Source: Candidatus Poribacteria bacterium
GTDB taxonomy: Bacteria; Poribacteria; WGA-4E; WGA-3G
Length of the DNA: 64,000 nt
NCBI GenBank assembly: GCA_028821605.1
Contig: JAPPFM010000010.1
Coordinates: forward strand, 248,001-312,000
Reading direction: 5' to 3'
Under the pieces are notes generated by a model, which was not told the origin of the DNA, searched no databases, and saw nothing but the letters and a program-made list of their open reading frames with translations. The position numbers and the translations under genes are program-made. Positions 43,002 through 51,655 of the stretch are shown piece by piece. Within the stretch, counting starts at the first letter, position 1. Every line of letters begins with the position of its first letter.

Positions 43002-44693
43002 ATGACAATTTTACGTAATTTACTAATTGTTTACCTCGCAATATTAGTCTTAGCTTCTCCAGTGGTAGAAGCTGCCTCGCTCATCAATGTTCCACTCAAC
43101 CCTGATTTGTCTGACTTTAATCGTGAAACCTATCGTTTTATTCATCGTTTACTTAACAAAAGGGTATTGCCGGGTATACCGCGCGGGTCTTTACCGCTTA
43201 CTTACAAACAGGTCATCTCCTATCTACTACAAGTGAAACAGAAACAGGAGAGTGGCGAAATTACATTAAGTGCCATCGACCAGAAACGATTGAACGACTT
43301 GCTCGCTTTTTTCCAGGATAATCGTGAGTCCTCCAAACGTGCTACAGAAACGGCGAATCAAGATGCACCGGAAAGTACATCTACCAGGCGACATCTGATG
43401 GCACATACCGGGGTGCATGCTGGCGAAGACTACAGCTTCTTTTTTGATATGAGAGGTTCACAACGCTTTATCAGTCGTCTCGTTGATAACGTATCAGAGG
43501 AACCACCTGTTGAGGGAAACATGTTTGTTACCACCATCTATCCACATCTCTATGGACAGGTGGGGGAAAAATTCGCGTTTACGACCGATATAGCGCATAG
43601 GTTCGTATACGGTGAATTTTTTGAAGATTTCTTTCCTGACGAGACGAAAATTAGACAATTGGAGGGTGACCTCAAAAATCGAACTGCCATTAACGGTTAT
43701 CTAAAATTTAACTTACCGTGGTTTGAGCTGCAGCTTGGACAAGATACGCTTCAGTGGGGACCTGGTTATCATGACAGTCTGTTAGTTTCCAAAAACCCGC
43801 TCGCTATGGATATGATTAAGCTGCAAGCCACATATTCACCCATTACCTTCACGGCATTTACCGGTATATTAGAAGATATGGCAGAGGATATCAATGAGAA
43901 GTATATTTCGGGACATAGGGCTGAAGGGTATTTTTGGGATAGGTTTGGTTTTGGTATTTCTGAAGTCGTCGTCTATGGCAGCCGTTTTGAGCCGGGGTAT
44001 CTGAACCCGGTCAATATCTACCTGATTAACGAGCAACCGATTTCACGGGCAGATGGACGAGTTCCGGGTAGTGGGGACAATGTTCTTATGAGTGTGGATA
44101 TGCGACTTCGCCCAGTAGATAATTTTGAAATTTATGGCGAACTAATGGTTGATGATGGCAATCCTGCGGCGAATTTTAAGCATTGGGATACGAAATTCGG
44201 TATCCTTGGTGGCATATATCTGACAGATCCTTTTGGTATTCCAGACACCGATTTCCACGCCGAGTACGCCTTTATCAACCAATATGCATATACGCATGTA
44301 AACCCGTTCAATGTCTACAAACACTTTACCACACCTATTGGACATCGGATCGGTTCTGATGCTGACAACCTATGGCTGGAGATGCATCGTCGGTGGACAG
44401 ATAAACTTGAAACAGTTTTCGGTTACGAATTAGAACGGCACGGGTCCGGCGATATTGATAAGGAACATCCCGCTGATGCCCCTAAAGATGATGTATGGAC
44501 ACCTTTATCTGGAATTACGCAGAGTGAGCATCGTCTGTCGGTCGCAGCTAACTGGGTTGTTATTGGGAGTGGTGTAGGGAGTTATTCAATTTATGCGGAG
44601 TGGGCGCGCGTATGGCAGCGGAACGTCGGAAATCGTACGGATGTGCACGAAAATGCGAACGAAATTGAAGCCAAATTTCTTTACCGATGGTAA
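43002..44693 (+). CDS. Wzi-like capsule assembly outer-membrane protein
   Basis: 563 residues with an N-terminal signal (LLIVYLAILVLASPVVEA), a helical periplasmic-type segment (residues about 45-110) and then a beta-barrel pattern of alternating aromatic strands. The stretch LQLGQDTLQWGPGYHDSLLV matches the conserved W-G-P-G motif of Wzi, the outer-membrane lectin that anchors capsule at the cell surface. It lies 15 bp after the sulfatases in the polysaccharide locus, which supports a capsule role. Confidence 0.75.
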   Translation: MTILRNLLIVYLAILVLASPVVEAASLINVPLNPDLSDFNRETYRFIHRLLNKRVLPGIPRGSLPLTYKQVISYLLQVKQKQESGEITLSAIDQKRLNDLLAFFQDNRESSKRATETANQDAPESTSTRRHLMAHTGVHAGEDYSFFFDMRGSQRFISRLVDNVSEEPPVEGNMFVTTIYPHLYGQVGEKFAFTTDIAHRFVYGEFFEDFFPDETKIRQLEGDLKNRTAINGYLKFNLPWFELQLGQDTLQWGPGYHDSLLVSKNPLAMDMIKLQATYSPITFTAFTGILEDMAEDINEKYISGHRAEGYFWDRFGFGISEVVVYGSRFEPGYLNPVNIYLINEQPISRADGRVPGSGDNVLMSVDMRLRPVDNFEIYGELMVDDGNPAANFKHWDTKFGILGGIYLTDPFGIPDTDFHAEYAFINQYAYTHVNPFNVYKHFTTPIGHRIGSDADNLWLEMHRRWTDKLETVFGYELERHGSGDIDKEHPADAPKDDVWTPLSGITQSEHRLSVAANWVVIGSGVGSYSIYAEWARVWQRNVGNRTDVHENANEIEAKFLYRW

Positions 44694-44778
44694 AAAAATT
44701 ATCAAAAATGAAGATTTAGCCTGCTTGAATCATCAAAGGTTTGAAAGGTTACTTGACCGTTTCTGTAAGAAAAAGAAA

Positions 44779-44808
44779 TTGGACTTTCGCGCCTAAAATG
44801 GGTATAAT
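44779..44808 (+). promoter_or_regulatory. Sigma70-type promoter
   Basis: TTGGAC at 44779-44784, 18-base spacer, TATAAT at 44803-44808. It would give a leader of about 240 nt that includes the R element. Confidence 0.65.
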
Positions 44809-44984
44809 ATATATGTAGAACCCAATCTAAAATAGAGGCGGACTGTGCTTTAATAGCGTTATCTGATCTTTTTACTGTATCTTGCGGTCGGTCAAAGCGT
44901 TCTTGAAAAGAAGTGTTATCGTGTCCGTCCGGCACGATATTTGGACGACGATTTTTAGCCAAAGTGCGTAGCTTGAGACGAAGT

Positions 44985-45056
44985 GGAAAGCGGATATACG
45001 GAGTAGGACATAGATTTACAGGTTTACCTCTTTGAACCGCAAGGGAAATTAAAAAA
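44985..45056 (+). repeat. R element (type A, partial) before glycosyltransferase
   Basis: GGAAAGCGGATATACGGAG, TAGGACATAG and the tail TTTGAACCGCAAGGGAAATT with A-run next to ATG 45057. Confidence 0.75.
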
Positions 45057-46175
45057 ATGAGAATTCGGGTATTGGGCATACGTGGGCTCCCCGCTACCTA
45101 CAGTGGGTTAGAAACGATCATGGGCGAATTAGCCCCCCGCTGGGTAGAAGCTGGACATGAAGTGATTGTCTACTGCCGGAAGGCACTTTTCAAGGAGAGG
45201 CCTGCTGAATGGAAGGGCATCAAGCTCGTTTACTTGCCAAGTATAGAACATAAGATGTTCAGTACCCTTAGTCACAGCTTTCTCGCAACGCTACACGCTT
45301 CAGTTACCGCATCTGATGTTATTCTGACCTGGAACGCTGGCAACGGCCCGTTCGGGTGGTTCTTTCGTATCGCAGGCAAAACCGCTGTTATCAATGTTGA
45401 TGGAATGGAATGGCTACGTCCAAAATGGAAAGGAATCGGGGCAGTTTACTTCAAGTGGGCGGCAAAGATGGCGACAGCGGCGTTTCCAATTGTTATTACC
45501 GATGCATCTGAAATGAAACGGCTCTATCTTGAGGAATTGGGGGCAGAAACAACCTATATCGCTTATGGTGCGAACATTGAGCCGTCAGAGCATCCGGAAA
45601 TCTTGGAAACGTATGGGCTTGAATCCGGGAATTATTATCTCATCGCCAGTCGGCTCGTACCTGATAACAATGCCGATCTCATTTTAGAGGCGTTCGTTGC
45701 TTCAAACAGTCAAAAGCAACTTGCTATTGCCGGCGGTGCTGATTACAAAGGCAACAAACTCGAAAATGAATTTTTATCGAAGTTGAAAAGCATTGCCAAC
45801 GAAAACGTCAAGTTTCTCGGGCATATTGACGATTCTGGCCACATTAAGGAACTTCACCATCACTGCTTTGCCTATATTCACGGGCATCAGTTCGGCGGCA
45901 TTAACCCTTCTATTCTGAAGGCGTTGGGGTTTTCCAACTGCATCCTCGCACTCAATACGCCTTTCAACGATGAAGTACTGGAAAGCGGACATTATGGCGT
46001 GCTCTTTGACAAAAATGTCGCATCACTCACAGAGAAAATTCAGATGTTGGAACAACATCCAGAGCAGGTTGAAGATTTCCGAAAGCGTGCCACAGAACAG
46101 ATCCAAAAGCGATTCAATTGGGAAAACATCGCACAGCAATATCTTGATGTTTTTGAGAAACTCCAACACAATTAA
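45057..46175 (+). CDS. GT4 glycosyltransferase with DUF1972 N-terminus
   Basis: 372 residues. The N-terminus VLGIRGLPATYSGLETIMGEL is the DUF1972 signature of rhamnosyl-type transferases. The C-terminal donor domain has SRLVPDNNADLILEAF, FLGHIDDSGHIKELHHHCFAY and HGHQFGGINPSILKALGFSN in place of the usual EX7E. It transfers a sugar, perhaps a deoxyhexose, in surface polysaccharide synthesis. The start follows the R-element ribosome site. Confidence 0.86.
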   Translation: MRIRVLGIRGLPATYSGLETIMGELAPRWVEAGHEVIVYCRKALFKERPAEWKGIKLVYLPSIEHKMFSTLSHSFLATLHASVTASDVILTWNAGNGPFGWFFRIAGKTAVINVDGMEWLRPKWKGIGAVYFKWAAKMATAAFPIVITDASEMKRLYLEELGAETTYIAYGANIEPSEHPEILETYGLESGNYYLIASRLVPDNNADLILEAFVASNSQKQLAIAGGADYKGNKLENEFLSKLKSIANENVKFLGHIDDSGHIKELHHHCFAYIHGHQFGGINPSILKALGFSNCILALNTPFNDEVLESGHYGVLFDKNVASLTEKIQMLEQHPEQVEDFRKRATEQIQKRFNWENIAQQYLDVFEKLQHN

Positions 46176-46228
46176 CGTTTGTCAGTTGTAAACACCGTAA
46201 GATTGAATTGCAATCAGAGGAATTAACC

Positions 46229-46945
46229 ATGCCATTCCTATCAAGAAGCATAAACCAGATAGGAAAAGACACAGAGAATAATAGCGTGCATCGCGATGAA
46301 AGTTTAACAGCAAGCCTTGACGCGCAAACTTCGCCAAAAATACCAAAGACAGGGAATCTAGTGGAACGACTCTCCTCTTTCTACGCAAAGCGTGGCAAAC
46401 ATTTGTTTGATGCAATCGCTGCATTTTTCCTTATTATTATTTTTGCCCCACTGATGGGGTTGATTGCCATTCTTATTAAGCTCACCTCGTCCGGTTCCGT
46501 TTTTTTCTCCCACAAACGGGTTGGATTAAACAACGAACTGTTTATCATGCACAAGTTTCGGAGCCTCCATGTTGATACGCCGTCCTATTCGGAGAAACCT
46601 GATTCGACGGACGATGAACGCATTACGCTGATCGGCAAATGGCTCCGTAAAACAAGCCTGGACGAATTACCGCAGCTTTTCAATGTACTAAAAGGGGAAA
46701 TGAGCCTCGTAGGTCCACGACCAGAAATGCCTTTCCTTGCTAAACATTATGAAGCCTGGGAAAATCAGCGCCACCTTGTTCGACCGGGGATGACCGGGCT
46801 TTGGCAGCTCAGTCCCCGTCGCCAAGGCACAATCCGAGAGGGTATATCTGTAGATCTGGAGTACATTGAGAACCTATCTCTGTGGAACGATTTTAAAATA
46901 CTCCTGCGTACCTTCAAAGTTTTTTGGGATAACAATACCTATTAA
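46229..46945 (+). CDS. Undecaprenyl-phosphate sugar phosphotransferase (WbaP/WcaJ type)
   Basis: Polyprenol-phosphate hexose-1-phosphate transferase that starts repeat-unit assembly on the inner membrane. It is a short form without the N-terminal five-helix domain, with one hydrophobic segment ([17 protein letters not shown]) and then the catalytic domain: [57 protein letters not shown] 46229 is preferred to an upstream TTG because AGAGGA lies 7-8 nt before it. It would supply the first sugar for the flippase and polymerase in this locus. Confidence 0.92.
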   Translation: MPFLSRSINQIGKDTENNSVHRDESLTASLDAQTSPKIPKTGNLVERLSSFYAKRGKHLFDAIAAFFLIIIFAPLMGLIAILIKLTSSGSVFFSHKRVGLNNELFIMHKFRSLHVDTPSYSEKPDSTDDERITLIGKWLRKTSLDELPQLFNVLKGEMSLVGPRPEMPFLAKHYEAWENQRHLVRPGMTGLWQLSPRRQGTIREGISVDLEYIENLSLWNDFKILLRTFKVFWDNNTY

Positions 46946-47302
46946 ATGCAGTTAACCCTTCGGGATCTCGCTAAAATTCTCCGATACAGTTTTCGACTGA
47001 AATGCCCGCGGTGTGGCGCAGGGGACCTGTTTCAAACGTATTTCAAGATGTTCGCTTGCTGTCCACGGTGCGATTTGAAGTTTGAACGAGAGTCCGGCTA
47101 TTTTATCGGTGCTATGTACCTCAACTATGGTGCGACGGTCTGCACCGCTTTCCCCTGCTACTTCCTCGTTGAAACGTTTACCGCTATTCCCTTCCTCGTC
47201 AATTTAGGCATCTGGGCACTCTTTTCCGCTATCTTCCCTATTTTCTTCTATCGTTATTCAAAAAGTTTGTGGCTGAATTTCGATTACATCTTTTCATCTT
47301 AA
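46946..47302 (+). CDS. DUF983 small membrane protein
   Basis: 118 residues. It begins with a zinc-ribbon-like pair, LKCPRCGAGDLF and CCPRCDLKFERESGYFIGAMY, followed by two membrane segments (ATVCTAFPCYFLV, VNLGIWALFSAIFPIFF), the pattern of DUF983. Its function is unknown. It starts directly after the stop of the sugar transferase with no gap, so the two are translationally linked. It ends one base from the stop of the convergent SDR gene. Confidence 0.85.
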   Translation: MQLTLRDLAKILRYSFRLKCPRCGAGDLFQTYFKMFACCPRCDLKFERESGYFIGAMYLNYGATVCTAFPCYFLVETFTAIPFLVNLGIWALFSAIFPIFFYRYSKSLWLNFDYIFSS

Positions 47303-47303
47303 T

Positions 47304-48056
47304 TTATCTCGTGAAAATCTGTCCGCGCGTGTATGAAGCCGCGTCGGAAGCAAGGAACGTAAGGACCCGGGCAACGCCTGCTGGATCACCCAGTGAATTG
47401 CGTGCATTTTCAACAGCGGCATCTGGATCTTGCCCATCGCGTTTCGCCGATTCTGCGATTTGCCCCAATTTAAGAGGTGTTGCCAGTCCACCGGGACAAA
47501 TAGTGTGCATACGAATACCCATTGACCCAACTTGGTTTTCCACCGTCATTACAAGTCCATTCACGCCGCCCTTGCTGGAGGCGTAAGCCACTGAGGAACT
47601 ACCGCCGCGGACACCTGCTCCTGAGGCAATACATAGGATAACACCGCCACTTTCTCGTCCCATTATCGGTACAGCGTGTTTAAGGGCAAAAAAAGTCCCT
47701 TTGAGGTTAACATCGATAACCGAATCAAAAGTCGCGGCTTCAAAGTCATCAATACGGACGCTCGGACCGCGCAGGACACCTGCTGAAGTTACCAATACGT
47801 CAATCCCACCAAATGCTGTATCAGCGGTTTTCATCAAATCCGCCACCTCAGCTTCTATGGTGACATCTGTGCGCTGGAACTGCGCAACACCTCCGTTTTC
47901 AACGATTGTATTGAGCGTTTCTTGAGCATCTTCCTCGTTAATATCGCCAAAGACAACTTTCGCTCCCGCTTTAGCATATTCAATTGCTGTTGCTGCGCCA
48001 ATCCCTGTAGCTCCGCCCGTAATCACAGCCACTTTGTTATTAAGTCCAATATCCAT
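47304..48056 (-). CDS. Short-chain dehydrogenase/reductase
   Basis: Classical SDR of 250 residues. NAD(P)-binding TGGATGIG near residue 14, NSAG-like SAGVL, catalytic Ser in CIASGAG and YASSKGG with Tyr-x-x-x-Lys; the tail ASDAASYTRGQIF matches the usual FLASD...TGQ ending. ATG 48056 is chosen (AAGGAG about 11 nt upstream) over a longer start. The substrate is unknown. It ends tail-to-tail with the DUF983 gene with no terminator space. Confidence 0.88.
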   Translation of the reverse strand: MDIGLNNKVAVITGGATGIGAATAIEYAKAGAKVVFGDINEEDAQETLNTIVENGGVAQFQRTDVTIEAEVADLMKTADTAFGGIDVLVTSAGVLRGPSVRIDDFEAATFDSVIDVNLKGTFFALKHAVPIMGRESGGVILCIASGAGVRGGSSSVAYASSKGGVNGLVMTVENQVGSMGIRMHTICPGGLATPLKLGQIAESAKRDGQDPDAAVENARNSLGDPAGVARVLTFLASDAASYTRGQIFTR

Positions 48057-48248
48057 AGTGTTTGGTCTCCTTGAAAATGGTAGACGCAATCCGTGAATTG
48101 CGACCCTTTATCAATCTTGGCTTCTTTACGTTCAGTGGAAAAGATTATAGAGGGAATAGGTGGAGAGCGCAAGCCTTTTTTCTTCTGACACTAAAGGGAA
48201 GCGCGAGCGGGGTTGGTGATGTTAGATCGGGAATCATCGTGCGGACAT

Positions 48249-49046
48249 CTAACTTTTAAACTTGAAACGATAGGGAATACGGAGACGTTGACTGATAACT
48301 ACGCTGCCCCGTTTCGCTGGCACGAATTGGGACGCTTTGAGTGCCGTGATTGCCGCTTCTTCACACCCTAATCCACTAATTTCAGTCACTTTAACAACTT
48401 TGATGTTTCTCGCTATACCATCTACACCTATTGTCGCTTCGAGCACAACGAGACCCTGTTTGTGGGAAAGCCGAGCAGATTCCGGATATATAGGGTCCAC
48501 TTTGTGAGAGAATTGAGCGTTTTGCGTCGGTTCATTCAAATCTACCGAAACTGATGGAAGTTCTGTGGTATGTACACTCGCAATAATCGTTCGTGTTGAT
48601 GTCCATTCCGGGCGTGATACCCGTTTAGGAGCGAAGCGTGTTGGTTGTGAACCGCGGGCCGCTGGACGTGGAGGTAAACGGTGCTGGAGTGCATTTTCAC
48701 TCCCAGGACTAATTTCTGTGAAGGTTGTCTGGTGAACAACAGAAACTGGGAGCGTATCAGCGACGAATTGCGTTTCGTTTTGTGAGACGTGCGGAATTTT
48801 CGCGATCGTCTGGATACGTGGTGGTTGTGAACGAAGCATATCCGGCTGCGTTAATTCCGGCATCTTGAGCCGACGGGGTGTGAGCACCGCTTTCGTCTTC
48901 GGAAGTGAGATAAACTCCGCAACAAAGGTATCACCGTATTTATCTGGACTTCCAACGATAGACAACGATGCAATCGCAGCACCTATCAGGTGAACGCAGA
49001 TGGATAAAAATATAGATTTGTTCAGAAATTGGATAGCCTTGTTCAT
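48249..49046 (-). CDS. tonB: TonB-family energy transducer
   Basis: 265 residues with an N-terminal membrane anchor (FLSICVHLIGAAIASL, containing the SxxxH-like pattern SICVH) and a Pro/Arg-rich periplasmic spacer. The C-terminal TonB domain reads DPIYPESARLSHKQGLVVLE...VDGIARNIKVVKVTEISGLG...AITALKASQFVPAKR. It couples the inner-membrane proton gradient to outer-membrane receptors. No exbB/exbD or receptor gene is adjacent. It is divergent from the selenoprotein gene. Confidence 0.88.
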   Translation of the reverse strand: MNKAIQFLNKSIFLSICVHLIGAAIASLSIVGSPDKYGDTFVAEFISLPKTKAVLTPRRLKMPELTQPDMLRSQPPRIQTIAKIPHVSQNETQFVADTLPVSVVHQTTFTEISPGSENALQHRLPPRPAARGSQPTRFAPKRVSRPEWTSTRTIIASVHTTELPSVSVDLNEPTQNAQFSHKVDPIYPESARLSHKQGLVVLEATIGVDGIARNIKVVKVTEISGLGCEEAAITALKASQFVPAKRGSVVISQRLRIPYRFKFKS

Positions 49047-49219
49047 AATTTAAACACCTATATCCTAACTTCCCGTCGGTAAACCGTGTCCAACACAACG
49101 GTGGCGTATACTTTACAATTCCGTTTCTGCAGACCGAACGAGTATCTGCACTAAGTATAGCAAGATTCGTGCCAAAAGTATGTCTGCTTGAGCGATTCTT
49201 ATACAAGACGCGAAAAAAC

Positions 49220-49248
49220 TTGCAATTTACTGCTGTTTATGGTAAAAT
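49220..49248 (+). promoter_or_regulatory. Sigma70-type promoter of the selenoprotein gene
   Basis: TTGCAA at 49220-49225, 17-base spacer, TAAAAT at 49243-49248. GAGGAGGG at 49286-49293 provides the ribosome site. Confidence 0.65.
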
Positions 49249-49303
49249 TTTATGAGCAACGATTGAATTCACTCGAAATTTAAATGAGGAGGGATAATAC
49301 CCC

Positions 49304-49537
49304 ATGGAAGTGAGAATTGAATACTGCACCGCTTGAAACTACCAACCACGGGCAGCCAGTTTGGCAGATGCCTTGAGACAGAAGTATGGTACGGCGGTTA
49401 AGACAGTTGATCTGATTCCCGGTAGTGGTGGGGCTTTTGAAGTTTCACTAAACGGGACATTGCTCTACTCCAAATTAGAGACTGGACAGTTTCCAACGGC
49501 AGATCAGATAACATCTGCAATAGACGCGGCGGCATAA
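49304..49537 (+). CDS. selW: SelW/Rdx-family selenoprotein (in-frame TGA = selenocysteine)
   Basis: 77 residues if TGA at 49334-49336 is read as selenocysteine (U). The N-terminus reads VRIEYCTAUNYQPRAASLA, with the CxxU redox motif of SelW/SelT/SelH-type thioredoxin-like proteins. Downstream, DLIPGSGGAFEVSLNGTLLY and SKLETGQFP match the conserved Rdx features (PGxGGxFEV, SKxxxGxFP). The frame is open on both sides of the TGA, ends at a TAA, and has a GAGGAGGG ribosome site and a promoter. A hairpin suited to a bacterial SECIS follows the TGA. The role is probably thiol redox. Reading TGA as stop would leave a meaningless 10-residue peptide, so an ordinary gene finder misses it. Confidence 0.92.
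49351..49372 (+). promoter_or_regulatory. Putative bacterial SECIS hairpin
   Basis: Lower stem GGCA/TGCC (49351-49354, 49369-49372), AGA bulge, upper stem GCCA/TGGC, loop GTT beginning with G at 49359, 22 nt after the TGA. Known bSECIS elements have a small loop with a G among the first positions about 16-37 nt from the UGA. Confidence 0.75.
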
Positions 49538-49549
49538 CCAGCGTCTTTA

Positions 49550-49668
49550 GAAGGGCTATCGGCTATCAGTAAATCGGCTCTCGGAACGGAAGGTTGGAAG
49601 ACTGAAAGATTAGGGCATCCATCCTTCCATCCAAATGCTGACACCTGATGGCTGATGGCTATTTTTTA
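49550..49668. repeat. Dispersed GCTATCAG and CCTTCC repeats
   Basis: GGGCTATCGGCTATCAGTAA, GGAAGGTTGGAAGACTG, CATCCATCCTTCCATCC and CTGATGGCTGATGGCTAT in succession, ending just past the lpxI stop. The CCTTCC part matches the repeat inside the GH51-like gene. Confidence 0.65.
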
Positions 49669-50472
49669 TCATTCCACAGCAACGATTGCGATCTTCCACT
49701 GGTCGGCTTGCTGAACGAGCACATCGGCATCCATAACAAAGGTTCGTCGTGCCTCCACTGCCAATACACCTGCTTTGACTTGATGTAACACCTCTAATGT
49801 TTGCATTCCCACTGTCGGCACATCAATACGAAAATCATGATTCTCGGCAGCCGCTTTTGACACAACAACTCCTTTCCTTCCTAAGTTCCCACCTCTCTGA
49901 ATAGTTGCATCCGTTCCTTCAATGGCTTCCATAGCAAGCACAATCTGATTTTTAACGACAACCGTTTGTCCTATATCCATGTTTGCTATTTGGCGGGCGG
50001 TGCTAATACCGAGTTCAATATCCGCCCATTGACTTGCTGTTGGTTGTCGAGTTGTTAAGACGTTGGGTTGTGGAAGAAGGTGGTGCAGATAGCGGTCTTG
50101 GGTGAGGATAGTAAGTCCAGCAGATTCAAGGTAATTGAGTGCTGCGTTGACAATTGCGGTAGGTTTTTCGCGTCGATTCTGTACTAAGATTTTAATGATG
50201 GTGGTATCAATTTGAAATGGACGAAGGAGAATATTTTTTTCGACTTTCCCTATAATAACAACCTCTTTTACGCCTGAATTGAGGAGTGTTCGGGTAATCT
50301 TTTGAATCTGGCCCACCCCATAAGTGTGGAGTTCACAGGCAATTCCGGCAAAGCGTTGCGGGTCGGATTTTGTGATTTGGATGATAACGGGTTGTCTTTC
50401 GTGGGCAACAGCGGCACGTGCTAATAGCACCGGCAGCTTACCTGCACCTGCAATGATACCCAATTTTTCCAT
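49669..50472 (-). CDS. lpxI: UDP-2,3-diacylglucosamine pyrophosphatase LpxI
   Basis: Lipid A pathway enzyme that hydrolyses UDP-2,3-diacylglucosamine to lipid X. LpxI replaces LpxH in many lineages (former DUF1009). 267 residues with GIIAGAGKLPVLLA at the N-terminus, EVVIIGKVEK, VVVKNQIVLAMEAIEGTD with the catalytic Asp region, and a closing GMQTLEVLHQVKAGVLAVEA. The start is preceded by the R-element tail (ACCGCAAGGTAATATAAAAA). Last gene of the minus-strand lipid A cluster. Confidence 0.92.
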   Translation of the reverse strand: MEKLGIIAGAGKLPVLLARAAVAHERQPVIIQITKSDPQRFAGIACELHTYGVGQIQKITRTLLNSGVKEVVIIGKVEKNILLRPFQIDTTIIKILVQNRREKPTAIVNAALNYLESAGLTILTQDRYLHHLLPQPNVLTTRQPTASQWADIELGISTARQIANMDIGQTVVVKNQIVLAMEAIEGTDATIQRGGNLGRKGVVVSKAAAENHDFRIDVPTVGMQTLEVLHQVKAGVLAVEARRTFVMDADVLVQQADQWKIAIVAVE

Positions 50473-50619
50473 ATTTTTATATTACCTTGCGGTTCGTTTA
50501 GGTAGGTTTTGCATAAGACGTGCCTCTCCGTAGAGTTGAAGAAACACCCAAGCAATACGCAGAAATACCCAGGCAAAAACACACCAAGCAAAAACCCCTC
50601 CATTTCATTACGGGCTTAC
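50473..50619 (-). repeat. R element (type B) before lpxI, minus strand
   Basis: Read on the minus strand: GTAAGCCCGTAATGAAATGG, GGGTTTTTGCTTGG, a repeated CTGGGTATTTCTGCGTATTG unit, TTCAACTCTACGGAGAGGC and the tail CTAAACGAACCGCAAGGTAA immediately before the lpxI ATG. It occupies nearly the whole lpxA-lpxI spacer. Confidence 0.8.
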
Positions 50620-50653
50620 ATTTCGGGGCAGAAACCCAATATTTAAAAATATG

Positions 50654-51478
50654 TCAACCACTCAGAGTGCGATTCGGTTGGCTAAATCCGATGCCACGTT
50701 TGGATGTCTCAATAAATTCGAGTAAATATTCAACTTCCGGAGTTGCTTCAAGTTCTTCCTTGACTCTGGCGACAGCATGTTTGAGAGGTAGACCGGAGCG
50801 GAACAAGATGCGAAATGCCTTCTTTAATGCTGCAAGTGTTTCATCGGTCAGCTGCGACAAAGGATTAATCCGCGATGTTCGGATGCCGATGCGGTTGAGA
50901 CTGCGAACACGCGCTGGTTGGCCAGCAGAGAGCGCAAACGGTGGAATATCTTGTACGATCTTTGAGAAACCTCCTGCCATTGCCATTTTACCCACGCGTA
51001 CGTATTGATGCAATGCTGCGTGTGCGCCAAGTCGAACGTCATCCTCAATTACGACATGCCCCGCAAGTGAGACAAAGTTTGCCATAATTATTCTATTGCC
51101 GACGATAGTATCATGGGCAAGATTAACCCAGTTCATCAGCAAATTGTTGTCGCCGACGGTAGTTGCCCCGTCTTCAAAGGTTGATCTGGAGATGGAGACG
51201 TACTCGCGTAGTGTATTACGATTCCCAATTTTCACATAACTCCGCCAACCTCCGTACTTCAAGTCTTTAGATTCGTTACCGATGGTAGCACCAAAATAAA
51301 TTTTGCATTCTGCACCTATAGTTGTCCACTTCTCAATCTGAACGTGCGGACCAATCACGGTGCCGCGTCCAATATGAACATCTTCACCGACAAGACTGTA
51401 GGCACCGACTTTAACCCCTTCTTCCAACGTCGCTTTTGGAGAGATAATAGCCGTAGGGTGAATGTTGGTTTCTAACAC
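50654..51478 (-). CDS. lpxA: UDP-N-acetylglucosamine acyltransferase LpxA
   Basis: First lipid A step, adding a hydroxyacyl chain to the 3-OH of UDP-GlcNAc. Left-handed beta-helix hexapeptides (IHPTAIISPKATLEEGVKVG, YSLVGEDVHIG), the family block NRNTLREYVSISRST, and the catalytic His in LAHDTIVG. C-terminal helices include LNRIGIRTSRI. GTG 51478 has GGAGGG 8 nt upstream. At 274 residues it is normal length. Third in order in the minus-strand cluster before lpxI. Confidence 0.94.
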   Translation of the reverse strand: MLETNIHPTAIISPKATLEEGVKVGAYSLVGEDVHIGRGTVIGPHVQIEKWTTIGAECKIYFGATIGNESKDLKYGGWRSYVKIGNRNTLREYVSISRSTFEDGATTVGDNNLLMNWVNLAHDTIVGNRIIMANFVSLAGHVVIEDDVRLGAHAALHQYVRVGKMAMAGGFSKIVQDIPPFALSAGQPARVRSLNRIGIRTSRINPLSQLTDETLAALKKAFRILFRSGLPLKHAVARVKEELEATPEVEYLLEFIETSKRGIGFSQPNRTLSG

Positions 51479-51489
51479 AGATGTCCCTC

Positions 51490-51655
51490 CGTTTAATAGT
51501 TTTCAGCTACCAGTTTGCCTCGTAGTGAGAGTTAAGCGGTTTTCTGTAACAATCTTCTGCTTTCTTGATGTGTTCCAAGAGTTATTGTTGTTACAAGTTC
51601 TCACTGCAAAACATCTTTAACTGATAACTGATAACCGATAACTGACAACCATAAA
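51490..51655. repeat. Dispersed TCAGCTACCAG / CTGATAACTGATAACC repeat
   Basis: GTTTTCAGCTACCAGTTTG on one side, AACTGATAACTGATAACCGA and TAACTGACAACC on the other. It fills the lpxC-fabZ/lpxA spacer. Confidence 0.65.

Larger units (their letters stand above)
44694..45056. other. Spacer with promoter and R element before DUF1972 glycosyltransferase
   Basis: No gene recognised. It holds a promoter at 44779-44808 and a diverged R element near 44985-45056 whose tail GAACCGCAAGGGAAATTAAA ends at ATG 45057. Confidence 0.6.

Noticed and set aside
49304-49336. Reading the TGA at 49334 as a normal stop
   Set aside because: The conserved SelW/Rdx domain continues in the same frame for 66 codons to a TAA, so selenocysteine is the better reading.
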